Shown piece by piece: positions 7,384 to 15,319 of a stretch of 31,466 nt of DNA. The notes under the pieces are model-generated. The model saw only the letters and a program-made list of their open reading frames with translations. It did no database searches and was not told the origin of the DNA. Position numbers and translations under genes: made by a program. Every line of letters begins with the position of its first letter. Within the stretch, counting starts at the first letter, position 1. The stretch spans positions 1 through 31,466 of the forward strand of contig CAJTPO010000053.1 of NCBI GenBank assembly GCA_910578115.1. Direction: 5' to 3'. The stretch is from an uncultured Lachnospiraceae bacterium (GTDB lineage Bacteria; Bacillota; Clostridia; Lachnospirales; Lachnospiraceae).

Positions 7384-7941
7384 CTATGACAGAAAAAGCC
7401 GGATCCCCGCCTCGATCGCCTCCGGGTACACCAACACCAGCTTTTGCTTTAAAAACGGGCTGAGAGCCTGCCTTAATCTCTCCTGATCTGACACGCGGTA
7501 CAGCTTTTCTCTGGCAGGTGTCAGGAGAAAAATCAGCTTGCTTCTGGCTTGAAATTTTTTCAGATATTCCAGGATCTCGATCACCGGCCCGTCACTGCTC
7601 CACGCCTCTGTCGTCTGCTCTTTTCCTGTATTCTCAGGCCCTTCCGGTTCGTAAAGATCAAAGTAAGTCCCCGTCTGCACATAAGCAGACGCCACAGCAT
7701 CTGCTCGAATCTCTTCTGTTCCCCACAGGATCATATTCAAGCGCACATTTCGAAACACTTCACTCTGCTTCTTACAGGATGTTATGATATCCCCGCACAG
7801 CTCCCGGGCCGTCGCCTTGTCAAACTCCCGGTCAACGACGATGGCCATCTCCAGAATGCCGCCCCGGTAATTGCCCGGTACGTGTAACACTCTCTCAACC
7901 TGATTATGCAGCTGTAAATTCCTCACCGGCGTCAAAGACAT
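7384..7941 (-). CDS. Unrecognised 185-aa protein downstream of pcrA
   Basis: Start ATG at 7941 (MSLTPVRNLQLHNQVERVLH) has TGGAGA about 10 nt upstream; the GTG two codons earlier is too close to that site. It begins 16 nt after the pcrA stop, so the two probably share a transcript. The sequence alternates beta and helical stretches: GILEMAIVVDREFD near residue 28, VRLNMILWG near 66, SKLIFLLTPAREKLYRVSD near 132 and KLVLVYPEAIEAGIRLFLS at the end. The strand-D-x-E opening and repeated hydrophobic strands suggest a Rossmann-like or von Willebrand A-like fold lacking a clear MIDAS motif. I cannot assign a function; no signal peptide or membrane segment. Confidence 0.75.
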   Translation of the reverse strand: MSLTPVRNLQLHNQVERVLHVPGNYRGGILEMAIVVDREFDKATARELCGDIITSCKKQSEVFRNVRLNMILWGTEEIRADAVASAYVQTGTYFDLYEPEGPENTGKEQTTEAWSSDGPVIEILEYLKKFQARSKLIFLLTPAREKLYRVSDQERLRQALSPFLKQKLVLVYPEAIEAGIRLFLS

Positions 7942-7957
7942 GGTCACTGTTCTCCAT

Positions 7958-10426
7958 TCAGACCCTTTTTAATTTCGCAAATCCCGCATACATGATCTTC
8001 TGACCCACTTCATCAAATACTACCGTCACCTGGGAATCCCGCGGTCCAGGTTCGATCTTCATCACGGTTCCCTCGCCGTAGCGCAGATGCCGTACTCTGT
8101 CGCCCACGCCGTACTCCAATGACCTGCTGCCTGCCGGCTCAATGGTCACAGCGCCCACACCCTGCGTCGCCCTGGTAATATAGGGCTGGTTCTCCACAGC
8201 TGTGCGCTTGGGTCTGACGATCGCCTTGGGTCTGCCCATGGCCGCCGCCGGTTTCTTTTCCCCTGACAACGCCGTACCGCTTCCGAAGCTCACCGGCTTA
8301 TCAAACACATTGTCCGGCACCCGCCTGTACGGCCCCGACGGCTCTGCCGGCCGGCTTCCCAGACCGTCTCTTCCTTCCGCTTCTGTTCTGAAAGATCTGG
8401 TTTCCAGGTTTCTCGTCTCAAAAGGCTTCGCCTGAAAGAAATTCCGTTCTCTGGAATTCTCCTCATACTCCCGGTGATCCGGCCTTTTCGCCTGGGGCGG
8501 GTTATTATCCATAAGCTGGGGCGGAATCTCCCTGACAAAACGACTGACAGCGTTATACTGTGTCTCTCCTCTGATCATACGCTGTCTGGCACAGGAGATC
8601 GTCAGATCGTCCTTCGCCCTGGTAATGCCCACGTAAGCAAGCCTTCTCTCTTCCTCGATATCCATGGGATCATCGGACATGATCGTCATATAACCGGGGA
8701 AGATGCCGTCCTCCAACCCGGCCAGATACACGTGAGGGAATTCCAGTCCCTTAGCCGAGTGCAGGGTCATCAACAGTACCCGGTTATCGGATTCGCCCAC
8801 TTTATCGATATCCGCGACCAGTGCCACTTCCTCCAGAAATTCGCTGAGCGACGGTTCGTCATGGGTCTCCTCATAAGCCACCACTTTGCTGACCAGCTCG
8901 TCGATATTCTCGATCCTGTCGGCCACATCCTCCTCGTCTGACATTTCCAGCTCCTTCACATATCCTGTTGACTCTAAAATATCCCGCACCAGTTCTTCCA
9001 GGCTGTAAAACTCCAGCTTAGAGCGGAACGTCTGTATCATCGTCACAAAGGGCTTCAGCTTGGAAGCGCTTCTCCCGATTGTCATGATCTGATCCGCCTC
9101 TTTCAGCGCATCGTAGAAGCTGATCTGCCTGCTGTCGGCATATTCCTGTACCCGCACAATGGTAGTCATACCGATCCCGCGCTTCGGAATATTGATGATC
9201 CGCTTCACGGCCACATCATCCCGCCCATTATCTATGGTCTTTAAATATGCCAGAATATCCTTGATCTCCCGTCTGGCATAGAAATTGACGCCGCCGATCA
9301 CATCATACGGTATGCCTTCCATAATGAATTTCTCTTCCAACAGTCTGGCCTGCGCATTGGTCCTGTACAGAACCGCACACGAACCGTACTCCGCCGCGCC
9401 GCTCCTGGTCTTCGCCGCCACGTCGCCCGCTATGTACTCCGCCTCCTCATAGGCAGTGTCAAACTGCCTGAAATGAATACGGTTTCCTTCCTTCTTATCT
9501 GTCCAGAGTGCCTTGTCCTTACGTCCCGTGTTATTTTTAATCACCGCATTTGCCGCATCCAGCACGATCTGCGTGGATCGGTAATTCTGTTCCAGCTTGA
9601 TCACACAGGCTTCCGGATACACTTTCTCAAAATCCAGAATATTGCGGATATTTGCCCCGCGGAACTTGTAAATGGATTGATCGTCATCCCCCACCACACA
9701 CAGATTGCGGTACTTCCCCGCAAGCAGCCTGATCAGCTCAAACTGCGCCGTGTTGGTGTCCTGATACTCGTCCACCATGATATAACGGAACCGCTCCTGA
9801 TAATTGTTCAGCACCTGCGCATCCGCCTTAAAAAGCTCCACCGTCTTCATGATCAGATCGTCAAAATCCAATGCATTATTCTTATGCAGAACCGCCTGAT
9901 ACTCCTTATACGCCTTGGCGATCCTGCTCGCATTATAGTCAAATCCCGCCTGCATCTCATACTGCAGCGGATCGATCAGTTCGTTCTTGGCCGAAGAGAC
10001 AGCGCCAAGGATCGTCCGCTCCTTCAACATCTTCGTGTCGATCTGCAGCTTCTTACAGACCTCCTTCATCACGCCCTTCTGGTCGTCCGTATCATAGATG
10101 GTGAAGTTATTGTCATAACCCAGCCTGTCGATATATCTGCGCAGGATCCTTACGCAGGTAGAATGGAATGTGGAGACCCATATCTGCTCCGCACCGAAAC
10201 CGACGATCTTATCTACCCGCTCCCGCATCTCACCCGCCGCCTTATTGGTGAAGGTAATCGCCATGATCTGATACGGATTCACACCCTCCTCCTCGATCAG
10301 CCAGGCCACTCTATGTGTGAGCACCCTTGTCTTGCCGGAACCAGCTCCGGCCAGGATCAGGACCGGCCCCTGGGTCTGCATCACCGCCTGCTTCTGTCTC
10401 TCGTTTAACGTATCATATATACTCAT
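7958..10426 (-). CDS. pcrA: ATP-dependent DNA helicase PcrA/UvrD
   Basis: 822 aa, a UvrD-family superfamily 1A helicase. Motifs in order: Q motif LNERQKQAV near residue 7, Walker A GAGSGKT (27-33), motif Ia ITFTNKAAGEMRERV, Walker B VDEYQDTN near 226, GDDDQSIYKFRGA, motif IV NYRS, motif V LMTLHSAKGLEF and motif VI YVGITRAKD. Residues about 650-760 are a disordered Arg/Pro-rich linker, followed by the C-terminal tudor-like domain (VGDRVRHLRYGEGTVMKI) that in PcrA contacts RNA polymerase. It unwinds DNA 3' to 5' in nucleotide excision repair, rolling-circle replication and RecA removal. The linker is richer in GC and Arg than the core. Start ATG at 10426 follows AGGGA. Confidence 0.97.
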   Translation of the reverse strand: MSIYDTLNERQKQAVMQTQGPVLILAGAGSGKTRVLTHRVAWLIEEEGVNPYQIMAITFTNKAAGEMRERVDKIVGFGAEQIWVSTFHSTCVRILRRYIDRLGYDNNFTIYDTDDQKGVMKEVCKKLQIDTKMLKERTILGAVSSAKNELIDPLQYEMQAGFDYNASRIAKAYKEYQAVLHKNNALDFDDLIMKTVELFKADAQVLNNYQERFRYIMVDEYQDTNTAQFELIRLLAGKYRNLCVVGDDDQSIYKFRGANIRNILDFEKVYPEACVIKLEQNYRSTQIVLDAANAVIKNNTGRKDKALWTDKKEGNRIHFRQFDTAYEEAEYIAGDVAAKTRSGAAEYGSCAVLYRTNAQARLLEEKFIMEGIPYDVIGGVNFYARREIKDILAYLKTIDNGRDDVAVKRIINIPKRGIGMTTIVRVQEYADSRQISFYDALKEADQIMTIGRSASKLKPFVTMIQTFRSKLEFYSLEELVRDILESTGYVKELEMSDEEDVADRIENIDELVSKVVAYEETHDEPSLSEFLEEVALVADIDKVGESDNRVLLMTLHSAKGLEFPHVYLAGLEDGIFPGYMTIMSDDPMDIEEERRLAYVGITRAKDDLTISCARQRMIRGETQYNAVSRFVREIPPQLMDNNPPQAKRPDHREYEENSRERNFFQAKPFETRNLETRSFRTEAEGRDGLGSRPAEPSGPYRRVPDNVFDKPVSFGSGTALSGEKKPAAAMGRPKAIVRPKRTAVENQPYITRATQGVGAVTIEPAGSRSLEYGVGDRVRHLRYGEGTVMKIEPGPRDSQVTVVFDEVGQKIMYAGFAKLKRV

Positions 10427-10495
10427 CTGTTCCCTGTTCCTTTATATAGAATCACATGTACGGACGGCGCAGCAGGTGCGCGATCCTGATTGTCA

Positions 10496-11470
10496 TTAGA
10501 ATAATTTATTGCCACAGTTGCCACAGAATCTGGAACCTGTCGTGGGTGTACCGCACTCAGGACAAAATTTGGGTCCGGCCTGTGCATTCTGCTGTACCGG
10601 CGCCGCTGCCCCTGCTCCTGCATTAGCGTTCAGATTCATCTGGTTCACCATCTGCTGCCCGATCGCCATCCCCATCTGCAGTCCGACCATATCCGAGGCC
10701 ATGCCTGAACCGTGGCCGCCCTTCGCCATACTGTCAGCCGCCGCGATCTGCGTATATTTACCCATATCCCCGATCATAGACTGTGCCGCTGCCTTCTCCT
10801 GCATACGCTTGATCTCTTCCGGATAAGAAAAGCTCTCAATGGTAAAATCCGTAATGCCGATGCCCAGTTTGTGCATATCCGAATCCAGATCCGATTCGAT
10901 CCCCTTCGCTATGCTTCTGGCATCCGCCTGCAGATTAAACATATCCCTGCCTTCTTTGCTGATCCAGCTCATCAGCAGCTGATCCAGGCTGGCAATAATC
11001 CGTGCCTTCACATCCTCTACGGTATACCGCTGTCTGATACCGGCCAGTTTCTCAATCATCACCTCATGCTCTGCCACCCGGCAGTTGAAGGTGCCGAAAG
11101 CCCTGATCGGCATGCCGCCCGGCAGTCCCGGCGCCTGCAGATTGATGGCATTCTTGGTCCCCCATTTCACCAGCAGTTCCCTGGTATTAATAAAAAGCAC
11201 CTCCGCCCGCAGCGGTGTGTTAAACCCAAAGCGGAAACTCTTCAGCGTCGTCAAAAACGGAATGATATCCGATTCAATATCATAATCACCGTCTTCCTCA
11301 AAGATTCCCTCCACTCTGCCGTTATACAGAAAAACTGCATCCTGTCCCGGACGAATGATCAGCCTGGATCCCTTCTTGATCTCCTCATTCTGCCATTTAT
11401 AGAATATAACACCCTCATCGCTCTCGTTCCACTCCACCAGATTGGAAAACTGATTCTTCAAAAATCCCAT
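10496..11470 (-). CDS. SPFH-domain protein with C-terminal zinc ribbon (YdjI-like)
   Basis: 324 aa. Residues 1-220 match the SPFH/band-7 relatives often annotated as virion core protein or YdjI: IRPGQDAVFLYNGRVEGIFE near residue 38, FNTPLRAEVLFINTRELLVKWGT near 82, and a helical SYPEEIKRMQEKAAAQSMIG section near 215. A Met/Gly/Ala/Gln-rich linker follows, then a treble-clef zinc ribbon CPECG...CGNCGNKLF. No signal peptide. Known: B. subtilis YdjI recruits YdjG/YdjH to membranes under stress; a membrane-scaffold role is inferred. Start ATG at 11470 has GGAGG 10 nt upstream and a candidate sigma-A promoter about 85 nt upstream. pcrA begins 69 nt past the stop. Confidence 0.9.
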   Translation of the reverse strand: MGFLKNQFSNLVEWNESDEGVIFYKWQNEEIKKGSRLIIRPGQDAVFLYNGRVEGIFEEDGDYDIESDIIPFLTTLKSFRFGFNTPLRAEVLFINTRELLVKWGTKNAINLQAPGLPGGMPIRAFGTFNCRVAEHEVMIEKLAGIRQRYTVEDVKARIIASLDQLLMSWISKEGRDMFNLQADARSIAKGIESDLDSDMHKLGIGITDFTIESFSYPEEIKRMQEKAAAQSMIGDMGKYTQIAAADSMAKGGHGSGMASDMVGLQMGMAIGQQMVNQMNLNANAGAGAAAPVQQNAQAGPKFCPECGTPTTGSRFCGNCGNKLF

Positions 11471-11552
11471 CTTTAGCCATCCTCCGTTCTACTTTATTAT
11501 AATACATGCAACCCTAATACATAAAAGAATACCGATTTTGAAACATAGAATC

Positions 11553-11582
11553 AGTATAGCACAGACTGTAATTTCTCCACAA
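11553..11582 (-). promoter_or_regulatory. Candidate sigma-A promoter of the SPFH gene
   Basis: Minus strand TTGTGG (11577-11582), 18-nt spacer, TATACT (11553-11558) with a TGC extended -10. A second -10-like TATTATAATA lies nearer the gene. The rest of 11471-11749 shows no gene. Confidence 0.6.
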
Positions 11583-11749
11583 GTTTTTTCCATCTGTGCG
11601 GTTGCAATCCGATGCTCTGTCTATATGCCGTTTGTGGCAATACAGACAGGCAATTGGATTAGCACAGGTGGAATTTTTTACGCTCACATCAGATATGAAT
11701 TACAGCATGGCATAACCGTTAAAATAATTGTATGCATTTACTGCGACGC

Positions 11750-12631
11750 TTACTGTACGCCGATCACGATTCCTGCAATAATGATCACAGCACAGATTAT
11801 CTTATGCGTCGTATTCTTCTCTTTGAACAGATAACGGCCGGCCAGGATCGTCACAATACAGCCGGCCTGCTTCAACAGCGTCATCACGGTGATTCTGCTT
11901 CCCGGCATGCCGTTGGCAACAAAAAGCGCCCTGTCTGCAATCACAAACAAAAAGCTCAGCATCCACACCCACTTGTTCCGCATCACACTGCGCAGTTGGA
12001 TCTTAGTACGCGACACCAGGATATACACCAGATAAAACAGGACCAAAAACAGCATATACCACAACTGCAGCTGCGTACTGCTTATATCCTTCATCAGAAT
12101 CTTATCTAATAAGCCGGACAGTGCATTTAACATGCAGGAGGCAAAAGCCATCACCACATACAGCATTCCCACACTCTGTCCTCTCTCCTCTGCTTCCGGA
12201 TGCAAATCCGGCGCCACACGATTTCTATGCGGTCTGTATTTCAGCATAAGCAGTCCTGTCGATACGAAAAGCAGCCCGACCACCTGATACCTGCTCAACA
12301 CTTCATGCATCACGATCACACCGAGCAGCATGGCAAACATGACTCTGGAAAGATCCAACACACCATAAAGGCTGATCGGCATCTTCCTGATCGCCTTAAA
12401 GCTGAACATCCATGCAAGAAAAATCACAAAAGACTTCATTGCTATATAAAAATAGAATTTCGGTTCCAATCCCGCCGCATTTCGCATTCCCGGCAGCACG
12501 ATCAGGAACGAAAGCAGTGTATACATAAACAGTACCTCTATGGTAGAGTTTTTCTCCAAAGCCTTCTTTTTCAAGATTTCTCTGGCGCCTTTCAATATTC
12601 CATACAATAAAACCAACGGTATCCACAACAT
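11750..12631 (-). CDS. EamA/DMT family transporter
   Basis: 293 aa with about ten hydrophobic segments in two similar halves, as in drug/metabolite transporters. The first half contains WIPLVLLYGILKGAREILKK and VIFLAWMFSFKAIRKMPISL; the second includes MLYVVMAFASCMLNALSGLL and a C-terminal IICAVIIIAGIVIGVQ. Between halves is a short charged loop (RPHRNRVAPDLHPEAEERG). It is probably a cytoplasmic-membrane exporter or permease of small metabolites; substrate cannot be read. The ribosome site is weak (GGATGAATTAG). It is divergent from tRNA-Gly. Confidence 0.88.
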   Translation of the reverse strand: MLWIPLVLLYGILKGAREILKKKALEKNSTIEVLFMYTLLSFLIVLPGMRNAAGLEPKFYFYIAMKSFVIFLAWMFSFKAIRKMPISLYGVLDLSRVMFAMLLGVIVMHEVLSRYQVVGLLFVSTGLLMLKYRPHRNRVAPDLHPEAEERGQSVGMLYVVMAFASCMLNALSGLLDKILMKDISSTQLQLWYMLFLVLFYLVYILVSRTKIQLRSVMRNKWVWMLSFLFVIADRALFVANGMPGSRITVMTLLKQAGCIVTILAGRYLFKEKNTTHKIICAVIIIAGIVIGVQ

Positions 12632-12679
12632 TTTTCTAATTCATCCAATCTTTTGCTTTTCTTTTTGCTCATTTGCTGT

Positions 12680-12685
12680 TATAAT
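12680..12685 (+). promoter_or_regulatory. -10 box of the tRNA-Gly gene
   Basis: Perfect TATAAT 8 nt before the tRNA 5' end. The -35 region (TTTTCT at 17-nt spacing) is poor. The leader would be almost absent. Confidence 0.6.
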
Positions 12686-12693
12686 AGGTTCAT

Positions 12694-12764
12694 GCGGATA
12701 TAGTTCATCGGTAGAACGCCAGCTTCCCAAGCTGGAGAGGCGGGTTCGATTCCCGTTATCCGCT
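12694..12764 (+). tRNA. tRNA-Gly (anticodon CCC)
   Basis: 71-nt cloverleaf: acceptor GCGGATA/TATCCGC, D stem GTTC/GAAC, anticodon stem CCAGC/GCTGG around loop TTCCCAA, and T arm GCGGG-TTCGATT-CCCGT with one G-T pair. CCC reads GGG codons. The discriminator is T and no CCA is encoded. Confidence 0.95.
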
Positions 12765-12768
12765 TACT

Positions 12769-12800
12769 GAAACCCTGACTTCACAGGGTTTCTTTTATTT
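12769..12800 (+). terminator. Terminator of tRNA-Gly
   Basis: Perfect 9-bp stem GAAACCCTG/CAGGGTTTC, 6-nt loop, then TTTTATTT. Confidence 0.93.
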
Positions 12801-12886
12801 CTGCTCTAAAGTCTTTTGTCCGGTACTTCGCCGGTCGGGTAATTGACCTGACAATTCTACAGCGTTTTGGGAAAACATGAAAAAAG

Positions 12887-12914
12887 AAAAAAGCCTGGAA
12901 AATCCAGGCTTTTT
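12887..12914 (-). terminator. Terminator of tRNA-Thr
   Basis: Stem AAAAAGCCTGGA/TCCAGGCTTTTT with a short loop immediately after the tRNA on the minus strand; T runs on both sides make it potentially bidirectional. Confidence 0.92.
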
Positions 12915-12917
12915 ATC

Positions 12918-12990
12918 AGCTGCTGACGGGAATCGGACCCGTGACCTCCGCACTACCAATGCGACGCACTACCGACTGTGCTACAGCAGC
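12918..12990 (-). tRNA. tRNA-Thr (anticodon GGT)
   Basis: 73-nt cloverleaf: acceptor GCTGCTG/CAGCAGC, D stem GCAC/GTGC, anticodon stem TCGCA/TGCGG around TTGGTAG, T arm ACGGG-TCCGATT-CCCGT. GGT reads ACC and ACU codons. CCA is not encoded. Confidence 0.95.
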
Positions 12991-13027
12991 ATATCGGTGG
13001 TGAACACTGCTTCAATCACCGTGTCAT

Positions 13028-13057
13028 AGTATAGCACAGACATTTCGACTTTGTCAA
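13028..13057 (-). promoter_or_regulatory. Promoter of tRNA-Thr
   Basis: Consensus TTGACA (13052-13057), 18-nt spacer, TATACT (13028-13033) with TGC extended -10. The -10 lies about 38 nt before the tRNA. Confidence 0.85.
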
Positions 13058-13074
13058 GCATCATATGCACTCAA

Positions 13075-13761
13075 TTACTGATTAATTTCGTCATCCTGTC
13101 TCACAATACTGATATTGAAGATACCCTGGATCCTGGATATGTTTTTCTGCAGCGACCCGTTGGCGTTTTCCGATCTTCTCATACTTTTATCCGAGATCTC
13201 ATAGATATACTCACTGCTGTTTCCTTCCAGGGAAACATTATGTACACGCAGTAAGGCCTTACCGTCAAAAAGCACCGACATCTGTGCCTCGATTTCCTCC
13301 TCTGCCTCGATACTGCAGTTAATAATGATCATGATCCTCTCGTTATTTCTCACAAATCCAAACAATAAAAGGAAACCGAAAATCACAGCCGAACCCACCG
13401 CCGCAATCATATAATCGGATACTCCACAGCAGATTCCCACCGCAATGGCCCAGAAAATATAAGCCGTATCCCGCGGATCCTTGATCGCCGTACGGAATCT
13501 CACAATTGACAGCGCTCCGACCATGCCCAACGACAATGCAATATTATGACCGATCACATTCATGACCAGAGTCGAAATGAGCGTCAACATCACCAGTGAC
13601 ACATTGAATCGCTCACTGTATACGGCTCCGGAATGAGACACCCTGTAAGAAATATAGATCAGACATGCGATGAGCGCAGCCGCCGCGAAATTGATGACCA
13701 TCTCGCCTAAAGTCAATCCTTCTGTCGTATTTACCAAACTTTCATAAAGTAGCTCTTTCAT
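13075..13761 (-). CDS. DUF4956 family membrane protein
   Basis: 228 aa. Four hydrophobic stretches lie in residues about 20-140, including LIACLIYISYRVSHSG near 33, the family-typical GHNIALSLGMVGALSIVRFRTA near 71 with KDPRDTAYIFWAIAVG, and GSAVIFGFLLLFGFV. A cytosolic C-terminal domain (about residues 145-228) ends RQDDEINQ. DUF4956 proteins are regularly found beside VTC-domain (polyphosphate polymerase-like) proteins, as here, with the VTC gene 211 nt upstream. The shared operon suggests a membrane partner for phosphate polymer or cell-surface chemistry; no activity is established. Ribosome site weak. Confidence 0.92.
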   Translation of the reverse strand: MKELLYESLVNTTEGLTLGEMVINFAAAALIACLIYISYRVSHSGAVYSERFNVSLVMLTLISTLVMNVIGHNIALSLGMVGALSIVRFRTAIKDPRDTAYIFWAIAVGICCGVSDYMIAAVGSAVIFGFLLLFGFVRNNERIMIIINCSIEAEEEIEAQMSVLFDGKALLRVHNVSLEGNSSEYIYEISDKSMRRSENANGSLQKNISRIQGIFNISIVRQDDEINQ

Positions 13762-13893
13762 CTTTCGTGCCGTGCCTTTCTTAGTCTGCTTCTTCTATCC
13801 TTTTCTTCCTGATACCATGCTTTTCCTGTTTTTTCTGTTTTGCCGGATTCCAATGTGTCGTTGCCTCTGCCTGCATCATATTCTGTTTCACCG

Positions 13894-13991
13894 ACCGGTA
13901 TCCTTTCCATATTCTCTTGCTGATTTCACTGCGCGGAAAGTATATCTATGAGCTTCCGGAACCGGTATCCGTTCATATTCCCTTGCTGATC
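13894..13991. repeat. Imperfect direct repeat of about 31 nt across the VTC gene stop
   Basis: Copies at 13894-13924 and 13961-13991, 67 nt apart, match except for a few substitutions and one indel (ACCGGTATCC...TTGCTGAT). The right copy encodes the last codons and stop of the VTC gene. Confidence 0.75.
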
Positions 13992-14662
13992 CTTCTCGCC
14001 TGACAGTATTTGCTGCTGGAGACCGGCATTCCTTCAAAACGGTTCAACTCATTTTTCACAGAAGTAAACAAAAATCCTCTGAACTTCACCTCGAGAGTAT
14101 TTTCCAACACGCTTCTGACAGGATACAATATCAGATTCTTATCAAAAATATCGTGATTCCCCTCTGAAGAACGCAGTCCTGTATCAAACGTGACCCGTGT
14201 TTCGTTATGCTCCAGATAGTAGGCAAATCTGTCATATTCCACTATGCACCTGGGGCGGTAACATTTTCTGACCATAAAAGTATAGAGCCACAGCGCCAAT
14301 TCCTCATCACGGCTTTTCAGAAATTCATACCTGCCGCAAATCATCTGCTGCGCTTCTCTTCTATTTAAAAGAAGGGAACGCTTTCTCTGAACCGATCCCT
14401 TTTTCTCTTTCAACTCCAGCTTTGCCGTATCTTCTTCCGGATCGTACAGGCGAAGCCGTATCTTCTGACGCTCATTATAGCCGCCCGCCTTATCTTCATA
14501 ATCCGTATCAAAAGGCGTATCAAAATAGAGCGATCTTACCAGATACCCCTTTGTTCCATTATGGCGGTCACATTTCATAAGCGGAGCCAGTCTCTTTTTT
14601 AAGACAGAAATCTCAGGCGGACTGATCTTATATTTTATTTCTCTTCTGCTCACATCGATCAT
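13973..14662 (-). CDS. VTC-domain (polyphosphate polymerase-like) protein
   Basis: 229 aa from the ATG at 14662, which overlaps the sigH stop by one base (TGATG), showing translational coupling. VTC/CYTH-type tunnel-fold residues are present: RREIKYKIS near the start (E and K of the ExExK-like motif), VRSLYFDTPFDTDYEDK near 47, RQKIRLRLYD near 72, KLELKEKKGSVQRKRS near 89, RCIVEYDRFAYY near 141 and VLENTLEVKFRGF near 190. Eukaryotic Vtc4 makes polyphosphate with this domain; bacterial products of this type lie beside DUF4956 or CotH proteins and their reaction is not settled. The C-terminus ends abruptly at a repeated segment (see repeat). Confidence 0.9.
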   Translation of the reverse strand: MIDVSRREIKYKISPPEISVLKKRLAPLMKCDRHNGTKGYLVRSLYFDTPFDTDYEDKAGGYNERQKIRLRLYDPEEDTAKLELKEKKGSVQRKRSLLLNRREAQQMICGRYEFLKSRDEELALWLYTFMVRKCYRPRCIVEYDRFAYYLEHNETRVTFDTGLRSSEGNHDIFDKNLILYPVRSVLENTLEVKFRGFLFTSVKNELNRFEGMPVSSSKYCQARRISKGI

Positions 14663-15285
14663 CAAACGTCTCTTCCTATTGTCTTTCTTAACTTTGTCTT
14701 AATTCTCTGTAATGCATTATCGGTAGATTTATCGTCTCTTCCCAGCACTTTGGCGATCTGCTGATACCCCATCCCTGTCAGATACAGATCCAGCACCTGT
14801 TTCTCAAAACTGCTCAGCTCTCTCTCTATCGTCTGTTCTAACTGCACCACATTTTCCTTATCTATCACGACATCTTCCGGACTCTGCCCCGCCGCATCCG
14901 AGATCATATTGACCAGTTCTTCTTCTTCCCCATCGTGATTTCTGACTACACTGCCGTACAGCGATACATAAGTATTCAACGGCATATGTTTCTGCCGTCT
15001 GGATGCCTGCACCGCTGTATACATTTGTCTTGATACGCACAGATCGGCAAAGGTGAGAAAACTGGCATCTCTGCCGCTGTCATAATCCCGCAGGGCCTTA
15101 AAGAGTCCGATCATCCCTTCCTGGATCAGGTCATCGCCATCCGCACCGAGAATATACATGGATCTGGCTTTGCTGCGGACCAGATTTTTATATTTATTCA
15201 TCAGATATTCCGTGATGCTTTCCTCTCCATCCCTCAGACGGCCGATCAGTTCTTCATCACTGTAATTGAAATATTCTTTTTCCAT
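14662..15285 (-). CDS. sigH: RNA polymerase sigma-H factor (Spo0H-like)
   Basis: 207 aa sigma-70 family. Region 2 includes YLMNKYKNLVRSKARSMY, DLIQEGMIGLFKALRDYD (region 2.2, core binding) and FADLCVSRQMYTAVQASRRQ (2.3-2.4, -10 recognition). Region 4 is FEKQVLDLYLTGMGYQQIAK, with DDKSTDNALQRIKTKLRK as recognition helix. Position after rlmB and mrnC matches the Bacillus/Clostridium sigH locus, which supports sigH over other alternative sigmas. In those species it drives post-exponential and early sporulation genes. The ribosome site is weak (AAGGA 18 nt upstream), so translation may depend on the preceding gene. yacP, which sits before sigH in Bacillus, is absent here. Confidence 0.92.
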   Translation of the reverse strand: MEKEYFNYSDEELIGRLRDGEESITEYLMNKYKNLVRSKARSMYILGADGDDLIQEGMIGLFKALRDYDSGRDASFLTFADLCVSRQMYTAVQASRRQKHMPLNTYVSLYGSVVRNHDGEEEELVNMISDAAGQSPEDVVIDKENVVQLEQTIERELSSFEKQVLDLYLTGMGYQQIAKVLGRDDKSTDNALQRIKTKLRKTIGRDV

Positions 15286-15319
15286 AGACTTACAATCGTT
15301 TTATTCCTTTTCGTGATCT

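Noticed and set aside
9473..10408. 311-codon + strand frame opposite pcrA
   Set aside because: Antisense shadow of the conserved helicase; composition rich in His/Ile/Leu with no domain signature.
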